NCBI GenBank assembly: GCA_003387805.1
Contig: QGSR01000129.1
Location: 1-5,919 of the forward strand
Direction: 5' to 3'
DNA: 5,919 nucleotides
Origin: Bacillota bacterium
Lineage (GTDB): Bacteria; Bacillota; Limnochordia; Limnochordales; ZCTH02-B6
Part shown: in pieces, positions 1 through 5,617 of the stretch
Layout of the letters: each line of letters starts with the position of its first letter
Numbering within the stretch: the first letter of the stretch is position 1
Position numbers and translations under genes: made by a program
The notes under the pieces: generated by a model
Told to the model about the DNA's origin: nothing
Seen by the model: the letters and a program-made list of their open reading frames with translations, nothing else
Databases searched by the model: none

Positions 1-38
1 ACCCTACCCCAGTCGGCTTGACTCAGACAGACGGCCCC

Positions 39-52
39 GCGGGCTTGCCCGC
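39..52. repeat. Perfect inverted repeat over the -35 element of the B12 operon promoter
   Basis: GCGGGC-TT-GCCCGC: two perfect 6-bp arms around a 2-nt centre. The right arm covers most of the proposed -35 hexamer (45-50). The position would suit a repressor operator, but no T-run follows, so it is not a terminator for an upstream gene. Short GC-only palindromes are frequent by chance in DNA of this composition, so any regulatory role is a guess. Confidence 0.35.
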
Positions 53-74
53 CGGCACCCGGATTGGATATAAT
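45..74 (+). promoter_or_regulatory. Sigma-70-type promoter of the btuFCD operon
   Basis: A perfect TATAAT (-10) lies at 69-74 in otherwise very GC-rich DNA. A 4-of-6 match to the -35 consensus, TTGCCC, lies at 45-50, with an 18-bp spacer. Transcription would start near 80-82, just where the riboswitch aptamer begins, which is the arrangement expected for a riboswitch-controlled leader. Another TTGACT at 18-23 is too far from the TATAAT to pair with it. The -10 call is strong; the -35 is less certain. Confidence 0.7.
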
Positions 75-80
75 TGCGGC

Positions 81-258
81 GACGGAAAACTTAGCTGATG
101 CAGGTTCCTTCTCCGGAAGGCTAAGAGGGAATCGGGTGCAAATCCCGAGCGGTCCCGCCACTGTAACCGGCATCGACAGGGGACTGCGGCCACTGCGCTG
201 TTGCGTGGGAAGGCCGTGGTCGAAATCCCGCCGGAAGCCAGGAAACCTGCCTGCGTCA
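81..258 (+). ncRNA. Cobalamin (adenosylcobalamin-type) riboswitch aptamer
   Basis: Hallmarks of the Rfam cobalamin riboswitch family appear in the right order. The 5' strand of the closing helix is GCAGGTT (100-106). A CCTTC-TCCG-GAAGG hairpin lies at 107-120. The AGAGGGAATC segment and its TCGGG/CCCGA hairpin lie at about 125-148. The core GGTCCCGCCACTGTAA is at 151-166. The B12 box AGCCAGGAAACCTGCCT is at 236-252. GCAGGTT (100-106) pairs with AACCTGC (244-250), and GACG (81-84) can pair with CGTC (254-257), closing the aptamer. The variable arm lies between about 167 and 230. Binding of cobalamin in the nascent mRNA should stabilise this fold and promote termination downstream, repressing btuFCD. 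The exact 5' edge is approximate, and the cobalamin form preferred cannot be read from sequence by eye. Confidence 0.96.
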
Positions 259-338
259 GAGGGAACGTACACGCCTTCGGGTCAAAGGTGCGTATGGAAC
301 TCTGCGGGGGACGACTCAGTCTCCAGCCGGCTTTCAGT
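259..338 (+). promoter_or_regulatory. Expression platform between aptamer and terminator
   Basis: This linker contains two possible hairpins. One pairs 266-275 with 287-296 (nine pairs including two G-U, one A-C mismatch, 11-nt loop). The other pairs GGGGAC (307-312) with GTCTCC (319-324) around the loop GACTCA, with one G-U pair. No long complement of the terminator's left arm is obvious inside this linker. The best visible competitor for that arm is the aptamer's own 5' strand GCAGGT at 100-105. The pairings were worked out by eye, without energies. Confidence 0.5.
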
Positions 339-366
339 ACCTGCCCGTGCGTGGGCAGGTTTTTTT
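339..366 (+). terminator. Riboswitch-controlled intrinsic terminator
   Basis: ACCTGCCC (339-346) pairs perfectly with GGGCAGGT (353-360) around a 6-nt loop, and a run of seven T residues (360-366) follows at once. It lies about 80 nt after the B12 box and about 100 nt before btuF. This is the standard layout of transcription attenuation by a cobalamin riboswitch: B12-bound aptamer, terminator forms, btuFCD off. Confidence 0.93.
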
Positions 367-368
367 GT

Positions 369-441
369 GGCCGCCCGCGCTTCGGGCCGCCGCCGGTCCC
401 CGCCGCCGCCCTTCCGCGCCGGTCCGGGGGCGTGGGCGGCC
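369..441 (+). other. Long GC-rich stem-loop in the leader, after the terminator
   Basis: The segment 369-380 (GGCCGCCCGCGC) pairs with 430-441 (GCGTGGGCGGCC) over 12 contiguous base pairs, one of them G-U, with further weak pairs inside. It starts 2 nt after the terminator T-run and ends 14 nt before the GGGAGG of btuF. An A-run (445-450) follows, so it is not a second plus-strand terminator. It could leave the ribosome binding site exposed in read-through mRNA or stabilise its 5' part. Chance pairing in GC-rich DNA is also possible. Confidence 0.4.
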
Positions 442-470
442 CGAAAAAATCGCTAGGGAGGCGGTCCGTC

Positions 471-1364
471 GTGCAACGTCTGCATCTCTCTCTCGTCCTG
501 CTGGTCGCGCTGCTGGCGCTGTCGGCGCCCGCCGCGGACGCGTTTCCGCGCACCGTGGTGGACGGCATCGGCCAGGAAATTTATCTGGAGGCGCCGCCGC
601 AGCGCATTTTGTCCGTCGGATTGGCCATGGACAACATTTTGCTGTCGGTGACGGACCCGGAGCGGGTGGTGGGCGTCAGCGCCTGGGCTGCGGACCCCGC
701 CTCGTCGTACGTCGTCGACAAAGTCCGGCCGCACATGACGCTGGTGCAGCAGCTCAGCGCCGAGCAGGTGCTGGCCGTCGCGCCGGACATCGTGCTGGTG
801 GCCGTGTGGAACGAGCCCGACGTGGTGCACCAGCTGCGGGACTTGGGCGTGAAGCTGTACACGTTCGCGGCCTTTGACACGGTGCAGGACGCCCTGGACA
901 ACATCGCCCGCGTCGGCGAAATCACCGGCGACGAAGAGGCCGCGCAGGCCCTCATCGACGAGTTTTTCCGCCGCTACGGGCAGATCGCGTTTCGCATCGC
1001 GGGGCGGGAGCGGCCGGGCGTGCTGGTGTGGGACGACTGGGGCACCACCGTGGGCACGGACACGTCGGCCCACGACATCATCCTGCTGGCCGGCGGGCGC
1101 AACGTGGCCGCGGAGCGCGGCATCAGCGGCTGGCACATGATCGACGCCGAGGCCGTCATCCAGATGAACCCGGACTATATCATCACGCCCTACGATCCAG
1201 CCTTTGCCGAGCGGATCAAGAACGACCCGGTGCTGGCGTCGGTCACCGCGGTGCGCCACGGCCACGTGTACTACGTGCCGCATATGGATGCGCTGAACCA
1301 TCACTTTGTCGAAGCCATCGACATCTTGGCCCGGATCCTGCATCCGGAGGCGTTTGACCGGTGA
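471..1364 (+). CDS. btuF: Vitamin B12 ABC transporter, substrate-binding protein BtuF
   Basis: Captures cobalamin outside the inner membrane and hands it to the BtuC-BtuD transporter. The 297-aa product starts with a Sec signal peptide: Arg3, a Leu/Val/Ala core at about 4-18, then a likely cleavage after ADA (residue 24). The rest looks like a class III helical-backbone binding protein. Both lobes carry the family's Glu-containing motif, SAEQVLAVAPDIVLV (96-110, Glu98) and DAEAVIQMNPDYIIT (225-239, Glu227). These Glu residues normally form salt bridges with the permease. Trp72, 113, 187, 190 and 221 could line the corrin site. The GTG at 471 is chosen because GGGAGG (456-461) lies 9 nt upstream. 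The frame stays open back to 201, but that part is riboswitch and terminator. There is no lipobox cysteine, and no cysteine anywhere in the protein. Family members also bind haem or siderophores; the riboswitch is what points to B12 or another corrinoid. Confidence 0.9.
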   Translation: MQRLHLSLVLLVALLALSAPAADAFPRTVVDGIGQEIYLEAPPQRILSVGLAMDNILLSVTDPERVVGVSAWAADPASSYVVDKVRPHMTLVQQLSAEQVLAVAPDIVLVAVWNEPDVVHQLRDLGVKLYTFAAFDTVQDALDNIARVGEITGDEEAAQALIDEFFRRYGQIAFRIAGRERPGVLVWDDWGTTVGTDTSAHDIILLAGGRNVAAERGISGWHMIDAEAVIQMNPDYIITPYDPAFAERIKNDPVLASVTAVRHGHVYYVPHMDALNHHFVEAIDILARILHPEAFDR

Positions 1365-2506
1365 TCACGCCGGCGCCGGAAAAGCGGGCGGGCGAGCCCG
1401 CCCGCCCGCCCGCGGGCCCGCAGACGGAGCGCTGGTCCCGCCCGGGCCGCCGCCCGGCGGACGGCCGCCCATCCGGCCTGCGCTACGTCCGGCCGGCGGC
1501 GGTGCTGGCGGTGCTGGCGGCCGGCTTGTTCGCCGCGGTGGTGCTGGCCACCGCCGTGGGCGTCGTGGCGCTGCCTTACGGCGAGACGGCCCGCATCGTC
1601 TTTGCCAAGCTGCTGGGGCTGTCCAGCGGCGCGGCGCCGGCGTCGGAGGCCATCATCTGGGGCGTGCGCATGCCCCGGGTGGCGGCGGCGGGTTTGGTGG
1701 GGCTGGCGCTGGCCACCAGCGGCGCGGCCATGCAGGCCCTCTTCAAGAACCCGCTGGCGTCACCGGATTTGATCGGCGTGTCCACCGGCGGCGCCGTGGG
1801 GGCCGTGGCGGCCATTTTCCTCGGCTGGAGCCTCGTCAGCCCGTGGCTGATGCCGGCCGCGGCCTTCGCGGGCGCGCTGGCCGCGGCGGCGCTGGTGTAC
1901 GCGCTGGGCACTCGGGCGGGCCGCACCGACATCGCCACGCTGCTTTTGGCCGGCGTGGCCGTCAGCGCCTTCGGCGGCGCGTTGATTTCGCTGCTGTACC
2001 ATTTCGTGGATGACGGCGTGCTGCGTCAGATCGTGTACTGGCTCATGGGCAACCTGGGCGGCAAGCGCTGGGAGCACGTGCTGGCCATGGCGCCCTTCGT
2101 CGGCGTGGGAGCGATGGGGCTGGTGTTGTTTTCGTCCGAGCTCAACATGCTCATGGGCGGCGAGGACGACGCCAAGGCCATGGGCGTGGCGGTGGAGCGG
2201 ACCAAGCGGTGGGTTTTGGTGCTGGTGGCGCTGTCCACCGGCGCGGCCGTGTCGGTGGCCGGCATCATCGGGTTCGTGGGACTCATCGTGCCGCACATCC
2301 TGCGGCTGGTCATCGGGCCCGACCACCGCTGGCTGCTGCCGGCCAGCGGTTTGGCGGGGGCCGCGTTTCTCATTCTGGCCGATTTGGCGGCCCGCACCGT
2401 CTTCAGTCCCGTGGAGCTGCGGACCGGCATCGTCACGGCGCTGTGCGGCGCGCCGTTCTTCCTGCACCTTTTGATGAAACGCCGCGAACTGGTGAGGTGG
2501 AGCTGA
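1361..2506 (+). CDS. btuC: Vitamin B12 ABC transporter, permease BtuC (FecCD family)
   Basis: Integral membrane subunit that forms the translocation path for cobalamin, normally as a homodimer with about ten helices per subunit. FecCD-family signatures are plain: MPRVAAAGLVGLALATSGAA (104-123), NPLASPDLIGVSTGGAVGAV (130-149), WLMGNLGG (227-234), a GIIGFVGLIVPHILRLVIGP block (301-320), and DLAARTVFSPVELRTGIVTA (341-360) before GAPFF. The GTG start overlaps the btuF stop as GTGA, 10 nt after GGAGG (1346-1350), so translation is probably coupled. At 381 aa it is some 30-50 residues longer than usual. The extra length is a Pro/Arg-rich cytoplasmic N-terminus (about residues 1-44) before the first helix. 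A 22-bp perfect inverted repeat sits in the codons just after the start. Family assignment is firm; B12 specificity rests on the operon. Confidence 0.94.
   Translation: MITPAPEKRAGEPARPPAGPQTERWSRPGRRPADGRPSGLRYVRPAAVLAVLAAGLFAAVVLATAVGVVALPYGETARIVFAKLLGLSSGAAPASEAIIWGVRMPRVAAAGLVGLALATSGAAMQALFKNPLASPDLIGVSTGGAVGAVAAIFLGWSLVSPWLMPAAAFAGALAAAALVYALGTRAGRTDIATLLLAGVAVSAFGGALISLLYHFVDDGVLRQIVYWLMGNLGGKRWEHVLAMAPFVGVGAMGLVLFSSELNMLMGGEDDAKAMGVAVERTKRWVLVLVALSTGAAVSVAGIIGFVGLIVPHILRLVIGPDHRWLLPASGLAGAAFLILADLAARTVFSPVELRTGIVTALCGAPFFLHLLMKRRELVRWS
1384..1405 (+). repeat. 22-bp perfect inverted repeat in the first codons of btuC
   Basis: GCGGGCGGGC (1384-1393), GA, GCCCGCCCGC (1396-1405): 10-bp perfect GC-only arms that would make a very stable mRNA hairpin beginning 23 nt after the first base of the GTG start. 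It encodes part of the disordered Arg/Pro-rich N-terminus. It may slow ribosomes or act in mRNA processing between btuF and btuC. It may also just reflect biased composition of a low-complexity segment. Confidence 0.6.
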
Positions 2507-2507
2507 C

Positions 2508-3413
2508 GTGCTGACTGCGGAAAACATCATCTATCGAGTGGGCGACCGCGAAATTTTGCGCGGCGTCAGCGTCCGCATCCCGCGCGGCCGGTTCGTGGGC
2601 GTCGTGGGGCCCAACGGCGCCGGCAAGACGACGCTGATCCGGGTGCTCTCGGGCGTGGCCCGGCCCGCCGCGGGTCGGGTGCTGCTGGAGGGCCGGCCGC
2701 TGGCCGGGCTGCGGGCGCGGGAGCGGGCCCGGATGGTGGCGTACATGAGCCAAAATCCGTCCATCGGCTTCGGCTTCACCGTGGAGGACGTGGTGGCCAT
2801 GGGGCGCTACGCCCACCGGCGGCCGTTGGCGCCCATGTCCGGCGCCGACCGGGCCGCGGTGGCGCGGGCCATGGCGGCCACGGGCGTGCTGCCCTTGCGG
2901 GAGCGCCTGGTCACGGAACTTTCCGGCGGCGAGCGGCAGCGGGTGTTTTTGGCCCGCACCTTGGCGCAGGAGCCGCGGCTGCTGTTTCTGGACGAGCCCA
3001 CGTCGGACCTGGACGTGCGGTTTCAGCTGGAAATTTTGTCGCTGGTGCGCACCCTGCAGCGCCGGCGCGGACTGACCGTCGTCATGGCCATTCACGATCT
3101 GACGTGGGCGGCCCGCTACTGCGACGACATCCTGGCGCTGCGGGACGGCCGTGTCGTGGCCTACGGAGAAACCGGGGAGGTGCTGACCGAGTCCTTGATT
3201 GACGACGTGTTCGGCGTGCGCAGCACCGTGGTGCGGGAGAACGGCGCGCCCGTGCGGGTTGATTTCGTCGGAACGGACGCGGAACGGGAGATGGCCGGAA
3301 AAGGGGATTCGGCGCCGGAGCACGAGCCCGAGCCGGGCCCCGCGCCCGAGCCCGGCCCGGCGCCGGCGGACGTCACCTCGGCTCTTCGTCCACGGCCAGG
3401 CCGACCAGCTTGA
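2508..3413 (+). CDS. btuD: Vitamin B12 ABC transporter, ATP-binding protein BtuD
   Basis: Cytoplasmic ATPase subunit that drives cobalamin import through BtuC. The 301-aa protein has a complete nucleotide-binding domain: Walker A GPNGAGKTT (34-42), Q-loop Gln82 in YMSQNP, signature LSGGERQ (138-144), Walker B LLFLDEP (158-164) with catalytic Glu163, D-loop SDLD (166-169) and switch His196. The GTG start is 1 nt after the btuC stop, with GAGGTGGAG (2494-2502) as ribosome binding site. The usual fold ends around residue 255. Beyond it is a low-complexity Glu/Pro/Gly/Ala tail (about 264-288) containing the hexapeptide EPGPAP twice. The last 13 codons or so are the antisense of the gabD 3' end. 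Iron- and haem-transport ATPases are close relatives, so the B12 role is taken from the riboswitch and partners. Confidence 0.94.
   Translation: MLTAENIIYRVGDREILRGVSVRIPRGRFVGVVGPNGAGKTTLIRVLSGVARPAAGRVLLEGRPLAGLRARERARMVAYMSQNPSIGFGFTVEDVVAMGRYAHRRPLAPMSGADRAAVARAMAATGVLPLRERLVTELSGGERQRVFLARTLAQEPRLLFLDEPTSDLDVRFQLEILSLVRTLQRRRGLTVVMAIHDLTWAARYCDDILALRDGRVVAYGETGEVLTESLIDDVFGVRSTVVRENGAPVRVDFVGTDAEREMAGKGDSAPEHEPEPGPAPEPGPAPADVTSALRPRPGRPA
3330..3365 (+). repeat. Tandem 18-bp repeat encoding EPGPAP-EPGPAP in btuD
   Basis: Two adjacent 18-bp units (3330-3347 and 3348-3365) both encode Glu-Pro-Gly-Pro-Ala-Pro (BtuD residues 275-280 and 281-286). They differ at three bases, all synonymous third positions. 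Inside the array, GCCGGGCC (3332-3339) and GGCCCGGC (3354-3361) form an 8-bp GC-only stem with a 14-nt loop. No T-run follows on the plus strand, so this is not a standard terminator. Confidence 0.75.
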
Positions 3414-4863
3414 CCTCCAGGAATTCGTGGATCCCGTAGGGCCCGCCTTCCCGGCCGATGCCGCTTTCCTTGAAACCGCCGAAGGGCACCTGGGCCGTGG
3501 ACGGCGTGCCGTCGTTGAGGCCGATGATGCCGTACTCCAGCCGCTCGGCGGCGCGGATGCCCCGGCTGATGTTTTCCGTGAAGACGTAGGCCGCCAGGCC
3601 GTAGGGGCTGTCATTGGCCCGCTCGTACGCCTCCGCCTCGTGCTCGAAGGGGATGAGGGGCGCCACGGGGCCGAAGGTCTCCTCCCGCATGATGCGCATG
3701 TCGTCGCGCACGCCGGCCAGCACGGTGGGCAGGAAGAACCAGCCGCGAGCCAGCTCGCCTTCGGTCACGCGCCGCCCGCCGGCCAGCAGCTCCGCGCCCC
3801 GGGCCACGGCGTCTTCCACGTGGGCCGTTACCTTCTCCAGGGCGGCCTCGTCCACCAGCGGGCCCACCTCGGCGTCTTCGCTCAAACCGTCGCCTACCCG
3901 CAGGTTTCGCACCGCTGCGGTGAATTTCTCGGCGAACCGCTCGTAGATGCCTTTCTGCACGTAAATGCGGTTGGCGCAGACGCACGTCTGGCCGGAGTTG
4001 CGGAATTTGGAGGCCATGGTGCCCCGCACCGCTTTGTCCACGTCCGCGTCGTCGAACACGATGACGGGCGCGTGGCCGCCCAGCTCCAGCGACACCCGCT
4101 TCACCTGGTCCGCGGCCTTGCGCATCAAGAGCTTGCCCACTTCGGTGGAGCCGGTGAACGTAATCTTGCGCACCCGGTGGTCCGACAGCCACGCATCGGC
4201 CACCGCCGCGGGGTCGTTGGTGGTCACCAGGTTGATGACTCCCGGCGGCACGCCCGCTTCGGCGAAGATGTCCATGAGGGCCATGGCGGTCAGCGGCGTC
4301 TGCTCCGCGGGTTTGAGCACCACGGTGCAGCCCGCGGCCAGCGCCGGCGCGACTTTGCGGGTCACCATGGCCGCGGGGAAGTTCCACGGCGTAATGGCGG
4401 CCACCACGCCCACGGGCTGCTTCAGCACCAGGTGGCGTTTGCCGGGCGCCATGGGCGGGATAATGTCGCCGTAGGCCCGCTCGCCTTCGCCGGCGAACCA
4501 TTCGAGGAACGAGGCCGCGTAGCTGATTTCGCCCCGGGCTTCGCGGATGGGTTTGCCCATCTCCAGCGTCAGCGTGCGGGCCAGCTCGTCCCGGCGCTCG
4601 TACATCAGGGCCGCGGCTTGGCGCAGCATGACGCCCCGGCGGTAGGCCGGCAGGCGCGACCACTGGGGAAAGGCCGCGTACGCGGCGTCCACCGCCCGGC
4701 GGGCGTCGGCCGCGTCGCCGTCGGAGACGTGGGCCACCACTTGGCCCGTGGCGGGGTTGAAGACGGGGAAGCGCCGGCCCGAGGCGCTTTCCGACCACCG
4801 GCCGTTGATGAACAGCGACTGCTCCGTGTTTATCCGCTCATGAAGCGCCGCATCGCTCATCAT
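3373..4863 (-). CDS. gabD: Succinate-semialdehyde dehydrogenase, NAD(P)-dependent
   Basis: Oxidises succinate semialdehyde to succinate in the cytoplasm, the last step of the GABA shunt and related routes. The 496-aa protein is a full-length aldehyde dehydrogenase (numbered from the ATG ending at 4863). It has oxyanion Asn161 in TPWNFP, Lys184 in KPAE, the coenzyme-site FTGST (236-240), general base Glu260 in LELGG, nucleophile Cys294 in GQTCVC, ETFGP (395-399) and PFGGFKESG (460-468). Arg169, Arg288 and Ser455 align with the three residues that hold the substrate carboxylate in human SSADH (Arg213, Arg334, Ser498). Cys296 matches the second cysteine of that enzyme's redox pair. These features favour SSADH over other aldehyde dehydrogenases; glutarate semialdehyde is an alternative substrate. 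Three ATGs in a row make the start ambiguous by up to two codons. It follows the YczE-like gene by 22 nt, and its 3' end overlaps btuD by 41 nt. Confidence 0.93.
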   Translation of the reverse strand: MMSDAALHERINTEQSLFINGRWSESASGRRFPVFNPATGQVVAHVSDGDAADARRAVDAAYAAFPQWSRLPAYRRGVMLRQAAALMYERRDELARTLTLEMGKPIREARGEISYAASFLEWFAGEGERAYGDIIPPMAPGKRHLVLKQPVGVVAAITPWNFPAAMVTRKVAPALAAGCTVVLKPAEQTPLTAMALMDIFAEAGVPPGVINLVTTNDPAAVADAWLSDHRVRKITFTGSTEVGKLLMRKAADQVKRVSLELGGHAPVIVFDDADVDKAVRGTMASKFRNSGQTCVCANRIYVQKGIYERFAEKFTAAVRNLRVGDGLSEDAEVGPLVDEAALEKVTAHVEDAVARGAELLAGGRRVTEGELARGWFFLPTVLAGVRDDMRIMREETFGPVAPLIPFEHEAEAYERANDSPYGLAAYVFTENISRGIRAAERLEYGIIGLNDGTPSTAQVPFGGFKESGIGREGGPYGIHEFLEVKLVGLAVDEEPR

Positions 4864-4876
4864 CATCGCTCCTTTC
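4858..4876 (-). promoter_or_regulatory. Ribosome binding site and triple ATG start of gabD
   Basis: On the minus strand AAAGGAG is followed by CG and then ATGATGATG. GGAG (complement of 4869-4872) is 2, 5 and 8 nt from the first, second and third ATG respectively. The first is too close for efficient initiation. I annotate the second; the third is equally plausible. The resulting proteins differ only by extra N-terminal methionines. Confidence 0.75.
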
Positions 4877-4885
4877 GAAACCGTG

Positions 4886-5617
4886 TCATTCACCCGCGGC
4901 TTGCGTGCCGCCGTCCGGGCCGGCCGCCGTGCCGGCTGGCCGTTCCGGCCCGGCCGCGGGCTCGGAGGCCGCCCGGCCCGCCTCCAGCCGCCGCAGCAGC
5001 GTGCGGAAGCCGTCGATGACGGGCCCGAGCCCGAAGGCCACCATGACGGTGCCGATGCCCACCGGGCCGCCCAGCAGCCAGCCGCCGGCCAGCGCGGCCA
5101 GGTCCATGGCAATCTTTATTCGGTACAATGGCTGGCCGGTCCGCTCGTGCAGCGTGACCATGAGGCCGTCCCGGGGCCCGGCGCCTTGGCCGGGGTGCAG
5201 GTACAGCGCGACGCCGAAGCCCATGACGACGATGCCGGCGGCCAAAAACAGCAGTCCCGGCCAGCCGTCCACGTACGGCACCAGGCCCCACGCCGAGAAG
5301 CGGTCCATCCACCAGCCGATGGTGATGACGTTGAGCACCGTCACGACGGTGAGGGTCCGTCCCCGCAGGAGCAGAATGAGCAAGATGATGGCGGCGCCCG
5401 CGAGCTGGTTGGCCCGGCCTACGGTGATGCCCAGCTGCCGCGCCAAGCCCAGGTGCAGCACGTCCCAGGGGCCTACGCCCCAAGGCGTCTGGATGGTCAT
5501 CAGCAGGCCGTATCCCATGACGGGCGCGGTCACCATGATGGCGATGATTCCGTGCCAGACTTTGGGAGGAAAAAATGCGCGCCAGAGCTGCTGCCACGTA
5601 CCGTTTGATGTGCGCAA
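4886..5617 (-). CDS. YczE/YitT-like integral membrane protein of unknown function
   Basis: The 243-aa protein has about five hydrophobic segments (near 21-41, 70-87, 90-104, 119-140 and 169-200). It shows an internal repeat: TPWGVGPWDVLHLGL (44-58) and GQGAGPRDGLMVTL (143-156) share a GxGPxD core followed by a helix. This duplicated motif is typical of the YczE-like family. In Bacillus, yczE lies beside sfp and has been linked to lipopeptide production, but its biochemical role is not known. Residues from about 212 onward form an Ala/Gly/Pro/Glu-rich tail with no recognisable domain. The TTG start at 5617 is chosen because an in-frame TGA lies only two codons upstream and AGGA is 9 nt away. 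ATG at residue 28 would cut into the first membrane segment. It is the first gene of a unit with gabD; no functional link between them is established. Family call good, start less sure. Confidence 0.82.
   Translation of the reverse strand: MRTSNGTWQQLWRAFFPPKVWHGIIAIMVTAPVMGYGLLMTIQTPWGVGPWDVLHLGLARQLGITVGRANQLAGAAIILLILLLRGRTLTVVTVLNVITIGWWMDRFSAWGLVPYVDGWPGLLFLAAGIVVMGFGVALYLHPGQGAGPRDGLMVTLHERTGQPLYRIKIAMDLAALAGGWLLGGPVGIGTVMVAFGLGPVIDGFRTLLRRLEAGRAASEPAAGPERPAGTAAGPDGGTQAAGE

Noticed and set aside
18..23. TTGACT as the -35 element of the operon promoter
   Set aside because: It is 45 nt from the TATAAT at 69-74, far outside the usual spacer, and no -10 lies at the right distance from it.
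201..470. In-frame upstream extension of btuF by 90 codons
   Set aside because: It covers the riboswitch, its terminator and the leader stem; it has no ribosome binding site at 201, and it would put the signal peptide in mid-protein.
3332..3361. Possible bidirectional terminator between btuD and gabD
   Set aside because: The 8-bp stem is GC-only with a 14-nt loop and no T-run on either side, and it lies inside btuD coding sequence.
471..3413. Haem or iron-siderophore uptake operon instead of B12
   Set aside because: The protein families alone allow it, but the cobalamin riboswitch directly upstream with its terminator makes corrinoid transport the better reading.
2433..3614. 393-codon minus-strand open frame
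   Set aside because: It lies opposite btuD, which has all ABC ATPase motifs; the translation is low-complexity.
3199..5019. 606-codon plus-strand open frame
   Set aside because: It is the antisense of gabD, kept open by high GC content; the His/Arg/Gly-rich product has no recognisable domain, while gabD on the other strand is complete.
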